From positions 83,785 through 147,784 of the forward strand of contig NZ_BMHE01000013.1 in the NCBI RefSeq assembly GCF_014640555.1: a stretch of DNA of 64,000 nt, in the 5' to 3' direction. A program made the translations under genes and the position numbers. Below the pieces are notes generated by a model that did not search any database, was not told the origin of the DNA, and was given only the letters and a program-made list of their open reading frames with translations. Source of the stretch: Paenibacillus marchantiophytorum. GTDB taxonomy: Bacteria > Bacillota > Bacilli > Paenibacillales > NBRC-103111. This document shows positions 33,637-42,077 of the stretch, piece by piece (positions within the stretch are counted from its first letter, which is position 1; each line of letters starts with the position of its first letter).

Positions 33637-33875
33637 CAGTCCCAACCTCTTTTCTCTACCCTATAGTATAAACCAAACCGCACCTGATTAGCTACGGAGA
33701 CAATGATTATATGGAAGATGCTGCCTACCATAATCTTACGTTATTTGGGATACACTAAGTTGTGCACCTATTCCTTCTGCCAAGGAAAAGATAGCTTCAA
33801 ACACGCCAAGCAAATTTCAACAAAAACATTTCTTCTGTCATGAGAATTCTCAGCAGAACGAAGGAGGTCTACCAA

Positions 33876-34244
33876 ATGCATCTTCTTGGACATCTCGTAA
33901 GGTTTATTGTATCTGCTTTGGTCTTAATGTTTGTCAGTTGGCTAGTGCCGGGATTTAAGGTCGGCGGATTCTGGAGCGCATTTTTCCTTGCACTCGTTAT
34001 CGCCGTCGCCGCTTGGATTATTGAAGGGGTATTCGGCAAACAAATCACTCCTTTTGGCAGAGGAATCGTAGGTTTTCTTGTGAGCGCGCTTGTCATTTGG
34101 GCCGCTCAATTTGTCGTGAGCAATGTATCGACGAGTGTGATAGGTGCGATTTTAGCCGCTTTAGTCATCGGGATCATCGACTTGTTCATCCCTGTGAAGA
34201 CCCCTTTTGAACAAGGGATCTCAGGCAGAGAGGATCGTCGATAA
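33876..34244 (+). CDS. Phage holin 4 / YvlD-like small membrane protein
   Basis: 122 residues from ATG 33876, which has GAAGGAGG eight bases upstream. Four membrane helices: FIVSALVLMFVSWLVPGFKV, FFLALVIAVAAWIIEG, IVGFLVSALVIWAAQFVV and VIGAILAALVIGIIDLF. This pattern and the PGFKVGGFWSA turn fit the Mycobacterial 4TMS/YvlD family, which is annotated as holin-like but is a chromosomal membrane protein in Bacillus. A hairpin terminator follows. There are no lysis genes nearby, so I do not infer a phage role. Confidence 0.8.
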   Translation: MHLLGHLVRFIVSALVLMFVSWLVPGFKVGGFWSAFFLALVIAVAAWIIEGVFGKQITPFGRGIVGFLVSALVIWAAQFVVSNVSTSVIGAILAALVIGIIDLFIPVKTPFEQGISGREDRR

Positions 34245-34285
34245 AACCTGTCAGTTTCCATAACTGATAGCCGGGGGCAAAGCCC

Positions 34286-34333
34286 AAAAAGGATCGGTCT
34301 GCAGCGGATTCATTCGCCGGGCCGATCTTTTCC
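34286..34333 (+). terminator. Terminator after the YvlD-like gene
   Basis: AAAAGGATCGG pairs with CCGATCTTTT around a partly paired loop (GCAGCGGATTC...CCGGG). Ends in TTTT on the plus strand. Confidence 0.6.
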
Positions 34334-34426
34334 ATGAGAGGATGCTTTCACCAGTTTGTCACTGTTTTTTCAAAACAGGTCGTGTACAATGAGGGAGAAA
34401 CTAAAATCGATTACAGAGGAGTACAT

Positions 34427-34813
34427 ATGAAAAAACTACTCGTTCTTTTAATGGGACTAGCCTTAGTCATTGCCATAGCTGCCTGTGGAAACAAAGATAC
34501 CAAATCAGCTGGGTCGACAACAAGTCCTGCCCCTAGTGCACAAGCTGGCGGACAGCAAGTAGTGCTGAAAGCAACAAACTACAAATTCGACCAAACTGAA
34601 TATCGCGTCAAAAAAGGTGAGCCTGTTACGATTACCCTGGATAATTCCCAAGGCGTGCACGGCGCTTCTATCAAAGAATTCAAAGTTAACTTGGATAATG
34701 GCAATAAAACCGTTACCTTCACACCTGACAAAGCAGGATCATATCCGATCAACTGCTCCATTATGTGCGGATCGGGTCACGCGAATATGAAAACAACTTT
34801 GATTGTCGAATAA
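34427..34813 (+). CDS. Lipid-anchored CuA-type cupredoxin
   Basis: 128 residues from ATG 34427 (AGAGGAG seven bases upstream). Begins with MKKLLVLLMGLALVIAIAAC, a lipoprotein signal with Cys20. A Gly/Ser/Pro-rich linker follows, then a cupredoxin domain (about 45-128). His78, Cys110, Cys114, His118 and Met121 match the binuclear CuA centre of cytochrome oxidase subunit II (C-x3-C-x3-H-x2-M), while there is no transmembrane anchor pair and no oxidase gene nearby. It may carry electrons or copper outside the cell. The family call is strong; the partner is unknown. Confidence 0.85.
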   Translation: MKKLLVLLMGLALVIAIAACGNKDTKSAGSTTSPAPSAQAGGQQVVLKATNYKFDQTEYRVKKGEPVTITLDNSQGVHGASIKEFKVNLDNGNKTVTFTPDKAGSYPINCSIMCGSGHANMKTTLIVE

Positions 34814-34830
34814 GATAATTTGAAACGCAA

Positions 34831-34875
34831 AGGGCTGATCTCGAGTAACTTCCACTTGAGATCAGCCCTTTTTTG
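34831..34875 (+). terminator. Terminator after the CuA protein gene
   Basis: AGGGCTGATCTC pairs with GAGATCAGCCCT (34831-34869), followed by TTTTTT. Good on the plus strand. Confidence 0.85.
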
Positions 34876-34901
34876 TGCGTGGAACCCGAAAGCTTAACGA
34901 C

Positions 34902-35264
34902 TTAACGACTCATCACTTTGGCGATCGTCTCTGTAACTCGATCCTTGTGAAAAGGCTTGACCAGAAAATCCTTGGCCCCAGCAGCAAAAGACTCCATAAT
35001 CATCTTTTTCTGAGCAACCGCAGAGCACATAACAATCCTCGCAGTCGGGTCATAGTCGATAATGCCTCTAACCGCCGTAATGCCATCCATCTCTGGCATC
35101 GTGATATCCATCGTAACCAAATCCGGCTTAACTTGTTTATATATGGTCATGGCTTCGAGCCCATTGGATGCTTCGGCAACGACCTCATGTCCGGCCTCTA
35201 TCAATATTAATTTGAGCATCATCCTTAAAAATGCCGCATCATCAACAACCAGTATGCTTGCCAA
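34902..35264 (-). CDS. Single-domain response regulator (CheY-like)
   Basis: 120 residues, one receiver domain. Acidic pair in ILVVDDAAFLRMML, phosphoacceptor Asp in DLVTMDITMPEMDG, Thr/Ser in IVMCSAV and the conserved Lys in DFLVKPFHKDR. It has the CheY pattern, not an output domain. No chemotaxis genes or sensor kinase are adjacent, so its partner is not visible. Starts at ATG 35264 with AGGAGG before it. It could act in chemotaxis, sporulation or another pathway. Confidence 0.88.
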   Translation of the reverse strand: MASILVVDDAAFLRMMLKLILIEAGHEVVAEASNGLEAMTIYKQVKPDLVTMDITMPEMDGITAVRGIIDYDPTARIVMCSAVAQKKMIMESFAAGAKDFLVKPFHKDRVTETIAKVMSR

Positions 35265-35377
35265 CCTAGTTTCCTCCTATCATCCTGCTGTCTGCTACAA
35301 TCATCCCGCTTGCTGTATGATATTAAATGATTCTGGACAATCTCTGAACATGTGTCGACTTGGTGCTCGAAAACAAA

Positions 35378-35420
35378 TAGAAGCTGCCTTTTCTATACGT
35401 TCTAGAAAAGCAGCTTCTAT
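35378..35420 (-). terminator. Terminator overlapping the end of cvpA
   Basis: ATAGAAGCTGC (35378-35388) pairs with GCAGCTTCTAT (35410-35420). On the minus strand it begins within the TAG stop of the cvpA gene. Confidence 0.75.
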
Positions 35421-35971
35421 ATAGGGATTCCTTGTTTCCACATCTCTTGGAGCTTGCCTGCTATGTTGGGCAGTTCATTGATCAGGTATGGAGCTATCGT
35501 TGAGTTGGCAAGTAGTTTTTGAAGTCCGTCCGAGGGGATAATCGTCATGACATTCACAGCTATGATGATGATTAAGAGAGCTTCCGCCAATCCCAAAAGC
35601 GCGCCGCTCCAACGATTAATGAAGTTTAGCCCCGGCGTTTTTGCCAGCATATGAAGTGCCCTGCCCAGAAAGACCAACGCAAACTTCACGCCAAAAAACA
35701 ATAAAGCGAAAGCTATCGCATTCAGGATATACGTATCGAGACTAAGACCTTTTACAATGAATTCGTATTTTTGATAATTTTCGTACGTTGGCAGTGAGAC
35801 GGCATTCCGCAGCAGCGGCGCCAAGTCTTTGTAGAAGTAAAAAGCGACTAGATAAGCTAAAATAAAGCCTGCAATCGAAACAATTTGCGCAATAAAGCCT
35901 CTAAAGTAGCCCAGTAGAAGACCCAGAGCGACTATCGCGAGCATCACATAATCAAAAGTATGTATGGTCAC
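35417..35971 (-). CDS. CvpA-family membrane protein
   Basis: 184 residues, four membrane helices. DYVMLAIVALGLLLGYFRGFIAQ and the IVSIAGFILAYLVAFYF region, then LNFINRWSGALLGLAEALL, match CvpA/colicin V production family proteins. The GTG start at 35971 lies six bases beyond the stop of the ZapA-type gene with AAGG in between, so the two are coupled. In Bacillus the zapA-cvpA pair is usual (YshA-YshB) upstream of polX and mutS2; here mutS2 lies further along but with inserted genes. Confidence 0.85.
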   Translation of the reverse strand: MTIHTFDYVMLAIVALGLLLGYFRGFIAQIVSIAGFILAYLVAFYFYKDLAPLLRNAVSLPTYENYQKYEFIVKGLSLDTYILNAIAFALLFFGVKFALVFLGRALHMLAKTPGLNFINRWSGALLGLAEALLIIIIAVNVMTIIPSDGLQKLLANSTIAPYLINELPNIAGKLQEMWKQGIPI

Positions 35972-35977
35972 GCTGCC

Positions 35978-37501
35978 TTACCTGCTGGGGCCGTCTGTAT
36001 CTACAAGCTCGATCCATTCGTTATATTCATTTTGCAGCTTCGCATATTCCTCACGCAGCTCTCGGTACTCTTCTTTGACCTGATGCAGTTCTTTCTGCTG
36101 CGCCTCATCGATGGCATGATGGTTCATCAACGCTTCTTTTTCACTTTGAGCTTGCGCTTCCCATCTTTGCTTTTCATCTTGAAAATGCTGTTCCAGGATG
36201 CTTCGCTCAACTTTTTGCTGCTCGAGAATCGTAGAAATCTGATTCTGATAGTGCTGGATGATTGTTGCTTTTTGCTCCTCCAACTGCTTGATAATCATAG
36301 TTTGCTGTTCCTGATATTTACCTACGATCTCGACTTTCTCCTGTTCAGAACGTTGGAACTTTCCTTCCATTTCCTCCTTATACAAGGAGCTGGCCTCAGC
36401 AATCTCCTCTTGATGATTAGCCTTTATCGTTTCTTTATCCTGTTCATGCAGATGAAGAAGCGCCTCTTTTTCTTGCTGATACTGCTGAATCAACTCTTCT
36501 CTATCCTTTTGATGGATTTGTGAAAGAGTCGTCTTTTCGGCGCGATGCTGCTCATTCAATTTCTGTAACTGTAAGGATTTTTGTTGTTTCTCTTGTTCTA
36601 TCTGCTGTTTCAGTTGTTGCGAGTGCTGCTTTTCTTGGATAATCTGTTGTTTCAATTGCTCTTGAAGCTGTATAGCCTCATTTTGTTGCTGTTTCTCTTG
36701 ATCAAGCTGCTCCTTCATTTGTTGATGCTGTTGCTTGGCTTGTTCAAGCTGCTGCTTGGCTTGTTGATGCTGTTGTTTTTCTTGCTCCAGCAATTGTTTG
36801 ATTTGTGCTTGAAGCTGCTGCGCCTCTGCTTGCAATTGTTTCTCTTGATCTAATTGCTGTTTCGATTGCTGATTCTGTTGTTTGGCTTGCTCAAGCTGTT
36901 GTTTGATTTGTTGATGCTGTTGTTTTTCTTGATCGAGCTGCTGCTTAACCTGGATTTGTTGGCGTTTTTCTTGATCGAGCTGCTGCTTGATTTGATCAAG
37001 CTGTTGTTTAGTCTGGTCTTGCCCCTGCTTCGCCTGATCTTGCTGCTGTTTGCTTTGCTGCAATAGCTGCTTGATTTGCTCCGACTCCTGCTTGCTTTTG
37101 ATTGTTTCTTGCTTGGCTTGCTGCAGCTCTTGGTTGGTTTGTTCAACCAAATTTTGCTGATTGCTAAGTATCGCTTGGTGGTTTTCTTGTTCTTGCTTTA
37201 ATTCGTCATAGGCAAGGCTTAGTTTTTCATAGGCTGCTTTGGCTGCTTCCTGTTCTTTTTGCATGTTGCTTAGTTCTTCCATAACTTCGTTCATACGGAA
37301 ACACTCATCCGCCATATTTACAGCGGCTAGCACAGCGATTCGCTGCGAATCTAGGCGCGGATAGCCTTTGGCGATCCGAAACATCTGGTCATTCACATAT
37401 TCAGCAACACGCTTCATGTAATTGGTGCTGTTGCTTGCTTTTAATTTGTACTGGTGTCCATATATATCAACGGTGATTCTCGATTTATCTTCAGTCGTCA
37501 C
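35978..37501 (-). CDS. zapA: ZapA with a very long Gln-rich coiled coil, 507 aa
   Basis: From GTG 37501 (GGGAGG seven bases upstream) the first about 90 residues are a ZapA domain: RITVDIYGHQYKLKASNS, VNDQMFRIAKGYPRLDSQRIAVLAAVNMADE. ZapA bundles FtsZ at mid-cell and is normally about 85-110 residues. Here about 410 residues of Gln, Lys and Glu-rich heptad sequence follow, with the middle (about 160-300) built from near-identical units such as QLDQEKQQHQQIKQQLEQAKQQ. It ends in a less biased helical region. The strongly repeated DNA suggests copy-number variation. Gene order zapA-cvpA is as in Bacillus. The domain call is firm; the function of the extension is unknown. Confidence 0.88.
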   Translation of the reverse strand: MTTEDKSRITVDIYGHQYKLKASNSTNYMKRVAEYVNDQMFRIAKGYPRLDSQRIAVLAAVNMADECFRMNEVMEELSNMQKEQEAAKAAYEKLSLAYDELKQEQENHQAILSNQQNLVEQTNQELQQAKQETIKSKQESEQIKQLLQQSKQQQDQAKQGQDQTKQQLDQIKQQLDQEKRQQIQVKQQLDQEKQQHQQIKQQLEQAKQQNQQSKQQLDQEKQLQAEAQQLQAQIKQLLEQEKQQHQQAKQQLEQAKQQHQQMKEQLDQEKQQQNEAIQLQEQLKQQIIQEKQHSQQLKQQIEQEKQQKSLQLQKLNEQHRAEKTTLSQIHQKDREELIQQYQQEKEALLHLHEQDKETIKANHQEEIAEASSLYKEEMEGKFQRSEQEKVEIVGKYQEQQTMIIKQLEEQKATIIQHYQNQISTILEQQKVERSILEQHFQDEKQRWEAQAQSEKEALMNHHAIDEAQQKELHQVKEEYRELREEYAKLQNEYNEWIELVDTDGPSR

Positions 37502-37521
37502 TTTTAAATCCTCCCTTAGAT

Positions 37522-37566
37522 GAAAGGCTGGCCCTATCGAGTGTAATTTCGATAAGGCCAGCCCGT
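37522..37566 (-). terminator. Hairpin between pheT and zapA
   Basis: GGCTGGCC (37527-37534) pairs with GGCCAGCC (37556-37563), with further pairing inside (TATCGA/TCGATA). It would act in the minus direction before the zapA start; the T run is weak. Confidence 0.5.
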
Positions 37567-37593
37567 TTTCCTGCAACTAAAATGAAAGTTGCA

Positions 37594-40032
37594 CTATTTT
37601 CTCAACTCCGCCTCATATTGCTGTTCAAGGGTTTGAACCACTTTGGCATGGAGCTCCGTTACTTCTTCATCCAGCAGCGTTCTTTCTGCGTGTCGATAGA
37701 CCAAAGCGATCGCTACGCTTTTGCGATCCGCGCCTAGACGTTCTCCCGTGTAGATATCAAATACGTGAATGGATTCCAGCAGCTCGCCAGCTACTTCGGC
37801 AATGGATTGCTCCATAAGCCCTACAGGAACGTTCGCTTTGACAACCACAGCCAGATCACGTCCAATGGACGGATAGCGCGGCAGCAATTTGTACACGATG
37901 GCGTCGCCCGCTGCTTCCAGGATAGGAGAGAATTCAATCTCAAGCACGTAGGTGTCGTCCAAATCGCGCTGCTGCTGCACTGTTGGATGCAACTGCCCCA
38001 TTCGACCAATCACCTTGGAGCCTTCAGCCGTGTTCAGCACAAGTTCAGCTGTACGTCCTGGATGGAATCCTTCCGGTGAAGCCGATTGGTACGTAAGTCC
38101 TTTGACGCCCAAATAGCTGATCAGACGGTCAAAAATACCTTTGATATCATAGAAATCAACAGCTTCGGACTTCTGTGCCCAGTGCGCTTGACGGCGTTTG
38201 CCGGTCAGCACGATAGACAGCAGCAGCTTCTCTTGCGGCAGAGTTGTCAGAGCGGCTTCGTCGGTGATGAAGACTTTGCCAATTTCAAAGATCGCCACAT
38301 CGTCCATCGTACGATTGCGGTTATAGCTTACAACATCCAGCAAATGCGGAAGCAAGGTCGTGCGCAGTTGGCTGCGGTCCTCGCTCATAGGCATCGCCAG
38401 CGAGATTGGCTTGGCTGCAGGATAAAGACCTGGCAGGGAAGTTTGGTCCGGCTGTGTGAAGGAGTACGTAATGACTTCATGCAGTCCGCTTTGCGTCAGC
38501 AGATTCCGCGTAATGCGGCGAATCGACTGCTCTTGGGACAAGGAGCCTGGCGTAGTCACACCGCTCATCAAGGTTGTCGGGATGTTGTCGTAGCCGAAGA
38601 GACGCGCCACTTCTTCGATCAAATCGACATCCCGGGTAATGTCGCCGCGGCGGCTCGGCACATGCACGAGCAGCTTGCCTTCGCCCGCCTGCTCGAACGT
38701 GAAGTGCAGGCGCTCGATAATTTGACCCATCTCGGCCAATGAAAGTTCAGTGCCGAGATATTTATTCACGCGGTCAGCCGCAAGGTAGATAGCGACCGGC
38801 TTGTGGGAGCCTGAGACGGCTTCAACGATGCCGTCTGCGACTTGGCCCTCTGCGTACTGAGCGATCAGCGCAGCGGCCCGATTCAATGCCGGAAGCACCG
38901 CTTCCGGGTTGACTTCTTTCTCGAAGCGAAGACTCGCTTCAGAGCGAAGGCCCAGCTGGCGCGACGTGCGGCGCACAGAGCTGCCTGCGAACTTGGCGGA
39001 TTCCAGCAGAATCCGCGTCGTGCCTTCGGTCACTTCGGAGTTAGCTCCGCCCATGACACCAGCGATCGCTACAGGCTTCGTGCCGTCCGTTACGAGCAGC
39101 ATGTGCGGCTCAAGTGTACGTTCCACATCATCGAGTGTAACAAGCTTCTCGCCGGCTGCAGCGAGGCGTACGTCGATGTGCCCGTTGTTCAACTGCTCCG
39201 CATCAAAAGCATGCAAAGGCTGACCGTATTCCAGCATCACGAAATTCGTGATATCTACGATGTTGTTGATGGGGCGAATTCCCGCCGCCATCAGTCGGTT
39301 CTGAATCCACAACGGCGACGTGCCGACGCGTACGCCTTCAATTAAACGAGCTGCGTAGTGCGTGCACTGCTCCGTTGCAGTAATTTTCACGCTGATGCGA
39401 TCTGCTGCTTTCACAGCGCTTGATCCTGCTGTTTCCGCATCAGGAAGCTTCACGCTGCGGCCCAGGATTGCTGCTATTTCATAAGCAGCTCCAAGCATGC
39501 TTAGACAGTCGGAGCGGTTAGGCGTCAAATCAAGATCCAACACTTTATCATTAATGCCCAGAACATCAAGCACCGAGCTGCCGATCTCTGTATCTTCCGG
39601 GAGGACTAGAATGCCCTCCTGAATTTCTTTGGGCAGAAGCTTGTCATTGAGTCCAAGCTCTTTGGCCGAGCAAATCATTCCTTGGGACTCAACGCCGCGC
39701 AGTTTAGCGCGTTTGATTTGCAAGCCGCCTGGCAGCACGGCACCGATCATCGCGACAGGCACCTTTTGACCCGCATCAACATTCTTGGCGCCGCAAACGA
39801 TTTGCAAGTCTTCTCCTTGTCCCGCATCAATCGTACAAACACTCAATTTATCGGCATCCGGGTGCTTTTCACGCGTTTTCACATAACCGACTACGACGTT
39901 CGTTACCCCTTTGTTCCGATCTTCCACGATATCCACTTCAATACCGCTTCGGGTTAGTTTTTCTGCTAATTCCTCAGCTGTGAACCCTGATACATCGACA
40001 TATTCCGATAACCATTGATAAGATACTTTCAT
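37594..40032 (-). CDS. pheT: Phenylalanyl-tRNA synthetase beta subunit
   Basis: 812 residues, the normal size. N-terminal B1 tRNA-binding region (about 1-150, GAKNVDAGQKVPVAMIGAVLPGG), B3/B4 editing domain (LTPNRSDCLSMLG; LRSEASLRFEKEV), B5, and the C-terminal anticodon-binding domain (KLLPRYPSIGRDLAVVV). Pairs with PheS to charge tRNA-Phe. It starts at ATG 40032 with AAGGAGGG before it and follows pheS by 26 bases. Confidence 0.97.
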   Translation of the reverse strand: MKVSYQWLSEYVDVSGFTAEELAEKLTRSGIEVDIVEDRNKGVTNVVVGYVKTREKHPDADKLSVCTIDAGQGEDLQIVCGAKNVDAGQKVPVAMIGAVLPGGLQIKRAKLRGVESQGMICSAKELGLNDKLLPKEIQEGILVLPEDTEIGSSVLDVLGINDKVLDLDLTPNRSDCLSMLGAAYEIAAILGRSVKLPDAETAGSSAVKAADRISVKITATEQCTHYAARLIEGVRVGTSPLWIQNRLMAAGIRPINNIVDITNFVMLEYGQPLHAFDAEQLNNGHIDVRLAAAGEKLVTLDDVERTLEPHMLLVTDGTKPVAIAGVMGGANSEVTEGTTRILLESAKFAGSSVRRTSRQLGLRSEASLRFEKEVNPEAVLPALNRAAALIAQYAEGQVADGIVEAVSGSHKPVAIYLAADRVNKYLGTELSLAEMGQIIERLHFTFEQAGEGKLLVHVPSRRGDITRDVDLIEEVARLFGYDNIPTTLMSGVTTPGSLSQEQSIRRITRNLLTQSGLHEVITYSFTQPDQTSLPGLYPAAKPISLAMPMSEDRSQLRTTLLPHLLDVVSYNRNRTMDDVAIFEIGKVFITDEAALTTLPQEKLLLSIVLTGKRRQAHWAQKSEAVDFYDIKGIFDRLISYLGVKGLTYQSASPEGFHPGRTAELVLNTAEGSKVIGRMGQLHPTVQQQRDLDDTYVLEIEFSPILEAAGDAIVYKLLPRYPSIGRDLAVVVKANVPVGLMEQSIAEVAGELLESIHVFDIYTGERLGADRKSVAIALVYRHAERTLLDEEVTELHAKVVQTLEQQYEAELRK

Positions 40033-40058
40033 GCTTAACCCCTCCTTTTCCTATTTGT

Positions 40059-41093
40059 TTACAAGTGTAAAAATTGCTTTAAGAAACGCAAATCATTGGT
40101 ATAGAAGTGACGAATATCTTCAATCCCGTATTTCAACATTGCAATGCGCTCTACGCCCATTCCGAAGGCAAAACCGGTATATTCTTTGGGATCATAACCA
40201 CCCATCTCGAGTACGCGAGGATGCACCATACCCGCTCCGAGAATCTCCAACCAGCCTGTTTGCTTACAAGTCCGGCAGCCCACGCCGCCGCACATCGCAC
40301 AGCTGACATCTACTTCAACGCTTGGCTCGGTGAACGGGAAGAAGCTTGGGCGCAAGCGAATACGTGTCTCTTTGCCATACATTTCTTGAACGAATTGAAG
40401 CAATGTTCCCTTCAAGTCGCTCATTCTTACGTTGCGGTCGATGACCAAACCTTCGATTTGGGTGAACATATGGGAATGTGTCGCATCATCGTCATCGCGG
40501 CGATACACTTTGCCTGGACAAATGATTTTGATCGGAACTTCCCCTTGGCGTTTCTCCATTGTTCTGACTTGGACCGGTGATGTTTGTGTACGCATCAGAA
40601 TTTCGTCTGTAATGTAGAAGGAATCCTGCATATCGCGCGCAGGATGATCTTTGGGCAAGTTAAGCGCCTCGAAATTGTAGTAATCCTGCTCTACTTCCGG
40701 ACCTTCAGCAACGGTATACCCCATGCCAATGAAGATATCTTCAATTTCTTGAATCACTTTGCTGAGCGGATGCACAGCGCCTTGCTGCGACGGGCGGCCT
40801 GGCAGTGTAACGTCAATCATTTCTGCGCGCAATCTGTTTTCGGTTTCTTGCTGTTGATACCCGGCTTGCTTTTCTTCAATTACAGCTTCAATCGCTGCGC
40901 GAACATCATTCGCCACTTGACCGATCACAGGTCTTTCTTCTGCGCTCAAAGCGCCCATGCCGCGTAAAACTTCGGTTAATGGTCCCTTTTTCCCTAAATA
41001 TTTAATACGTAAATCGTTCAGCTCCTGCTGACTTTGGACACCGCTTAACTCTTGCAGCGCCTCTAGCTTCAAAGCTTCTAACCGCTCTTTCAT
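40059..41093 (-). CDS. pheS: Phenylalanyl-tRNA synthetase alpha subunit
   Basis: 344 residues from ATG 41093 (AGGAGGG upstream; the frame is open 32 codons further into the T-box). N-terminal coiled coil, then the class II core: [14 protein letters not shown], motif 2 [12 protein letters not shown] with the Phe-site residues [19 protein letters not shown], and the C-terminal motif 3 [18 protein letters not shown]. It forms a heterotetramer with PheT. Expression is controlled by the T-box leader directly upstream. Confidence 0.97.
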   Translation of the reverse strand: MKERLEALKLEALQELSGVQSQQELNDLRIKYLGKKGPLTEVLRGMGALSAEERPVIGQVANDVRAAIEAVIEEKQAGYQQQETENRLRAEMIDVTLPGRPSQQGAVHPLSKVIQEIEDIFIGMGYTVAEGPEVEQDYYNFEALNLPKDHPARDMQDSFYITDEILMRTQTSPVQVRTMEKRQGEVPIKIICPGKVYRRDDDDATHSHMFTQIEGLVIDRNVRMSDLKGTLLQFVQEMYGKETRIRLRPSFFPFTEPSVEVDVSCAMCGGVGCRTCKQTGWLEILGAGMVHPRVLEMGGYDPKEYTGFAFGMGVERIAMLKYGIEDIRHFYTNDLRFLKQFLHL

Positions 41094-41140
41094 CGCAATC
41101 CCTCCTGATTTAGGCCCTCTGTCACCCGAAATGAAAACAC

Positions 41141-41430
41141 AAAAAAGACTTTCCGCTCCCTCGCAAGGGACGAAAAGCCGTGGTACCACCCTAATTAGAT
41201 TGCGCTGCCGGCGAATAAGCCTTAGAAGCGAATCTCACTTCATTCCAGATAACGGACGATGTGTCCGGTTCCCTCTACTTAGATGCCGCATGGCGGATTC
41301 CGTTCAAAGGACTGCTCGGGAGCGAACTTCAGCAGCCTGATTCTCGGGGATCGCTCTCAATCTTCGGCGTTCCCTCCCTGTCAAGAAGCACTGCGTACTC
41401 TTCTCCGTCAAAGCATTTTTCACGTATATG
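41141..41430 (-). ncRNA. T-box leader of pheST
   Basis: On the minus strand the antiterminator motif GGGTGGTACCACGG (41191-41178) is followed by the terminator stem (about 41141-41179) ending in TTTTTT, just before pheS. Upstream are the K-turn-like and stem I elements (GAGTACGCAGTGCTTC; GAGAGCG). A TTT at 41306-41308 before GAAC is a possible Phe specifier, but I could not fold the RNA to be sure. Uncharged tRNA-Phe should stabilise the antiterminator. Confidence 0.92.
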
Positions 41431-41438
41431 TACCAGTA

Positions 41439-41467
41439 ATTATATGCAAGATACGTTAGAGATGCAA
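41439..41467 (-). promoter_or_regulatory. pheST promoter
   Basis: TTGCAT (minus strand, 41467-41462) and TATAAT (41444-41439) are spaced by exactly 17 bases, upstream of the T-box. A strong housekeeping-type promoter. Confidence 0.7.
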
Positions 41468-41529
41468 GTTGAACTCGCCTTATTAGGTAAAAATCCCTGT
41501 TGACTTCGAAAAAAGATCGGCGTATATTT

Positions 41530-41583
41530 TACTTAAACAGTTTAACTATTAACTTATATAATAATTTAATTGTTTAAATATTC
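41530..41583 (+). promoter_or_regulatory. AT-rich inverted elements before the marR gene
   Basis: CTTAAACAGTTTAACTATTAA (about 41532-41552) and AATTTAATTGTTTAAATATT (about 41562-41581) are related inverted elements with TTTAA and GTTTAA cores. They lie just before the MarR gene and likely bind the MarR dimer and hold the promoter. Confidence 0.45.
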
Positions 41584-41616
41584 AGAATTTAGTGAAATGT
41601 TTGAGGAGGTTTTGCC

Positions 41617-42045
41617 ATGGAAGATGATTTGCTCGCTTACACCGATCGCTTCCGTACAACGCTCGAAACGACTCATCGTAAAATAAGCGCAGCTGTACTG
41701 CGTCAGTTGAATACAGACTTAACGAGACCGCAGTTGTTCCTAGTGTTCATGATTGCCAAAGAAGGCATGCCCAAACAAACGCACCTTGCCGAGAAAATGG
41801 GGGTCAAACCAAGTGCCATCACGGTTATGATCGATCGTCTTGTCCAAAGCGGGCATGTTGTTCGCAAGCATCATGAGACCGATCGGCGCATCGTGTTGGT
41901 TGAAGTGACGGATACAGGGAAAGCTATTATCAAGCTTACTGAGGATGTTCAGAGGGATATTATTGCCCGTGGACTATCCCAACTTACTCCGGAAGATCGA
42001 CATGTTCTTGTTAGCGCATTTGAACAGTTCAATTCATTTTATTAA
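41617..42045 (+). CDS. MarR-family transcriptional regulator
   Basis: 142 residues with a winged helix-turn-helix: QTHLAEKMGVKPSAITVMIDRLVQSGHVVRKHHETDRRIVLVEVTDTG, the classic MarR wing with DRR. N- and C-terminal helices form the dimer. It starts at ATG 41617 with TTGAGGAGG upstream. It directly precedes a drug-type efflux pump gene on the same strand, so it probably represses that operon and responds to a small aromatic ligand. The ligand is not visible. Confidence 0.92.
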   Translation: MEDDLLAYTDRFRTTLETTHRKISAAVLRQLNTDLTRPQLFLVFMIAKEGMPKQTHLAEKMGVKPSAITVMIDRLVQSGHVVRKHHETDRRIVLVEVTDTGKAIIKLTEDVQRDIIARGLSQLTPEDRHVLVSAFEQFNSFY

Positions 42046-42077
42046 TTTTTTTATTCTTATAAGGAGTGATATACAAC

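Noticed and set aside
33876..34244. Holin from a prophage
   Set aside because: The protein fits the YvlD/4TMS family found on Bacillus chromosomes, and there is no endolysin or other phage gene nearby.
36581..37066. Plus-strand frames rich in Leu and Phe that look like membrane proteins
   Set aside because: They are the antisense of the Gln/Lys repeat of the ZapA protein: Gln and Lys codons read in reverse give Leu and Phe. No start signal.
38086..38742. 218-codon plus-strand frame
   Set aside because: Opposite pheT, with no ribosome binding site and no recognisable sequence.
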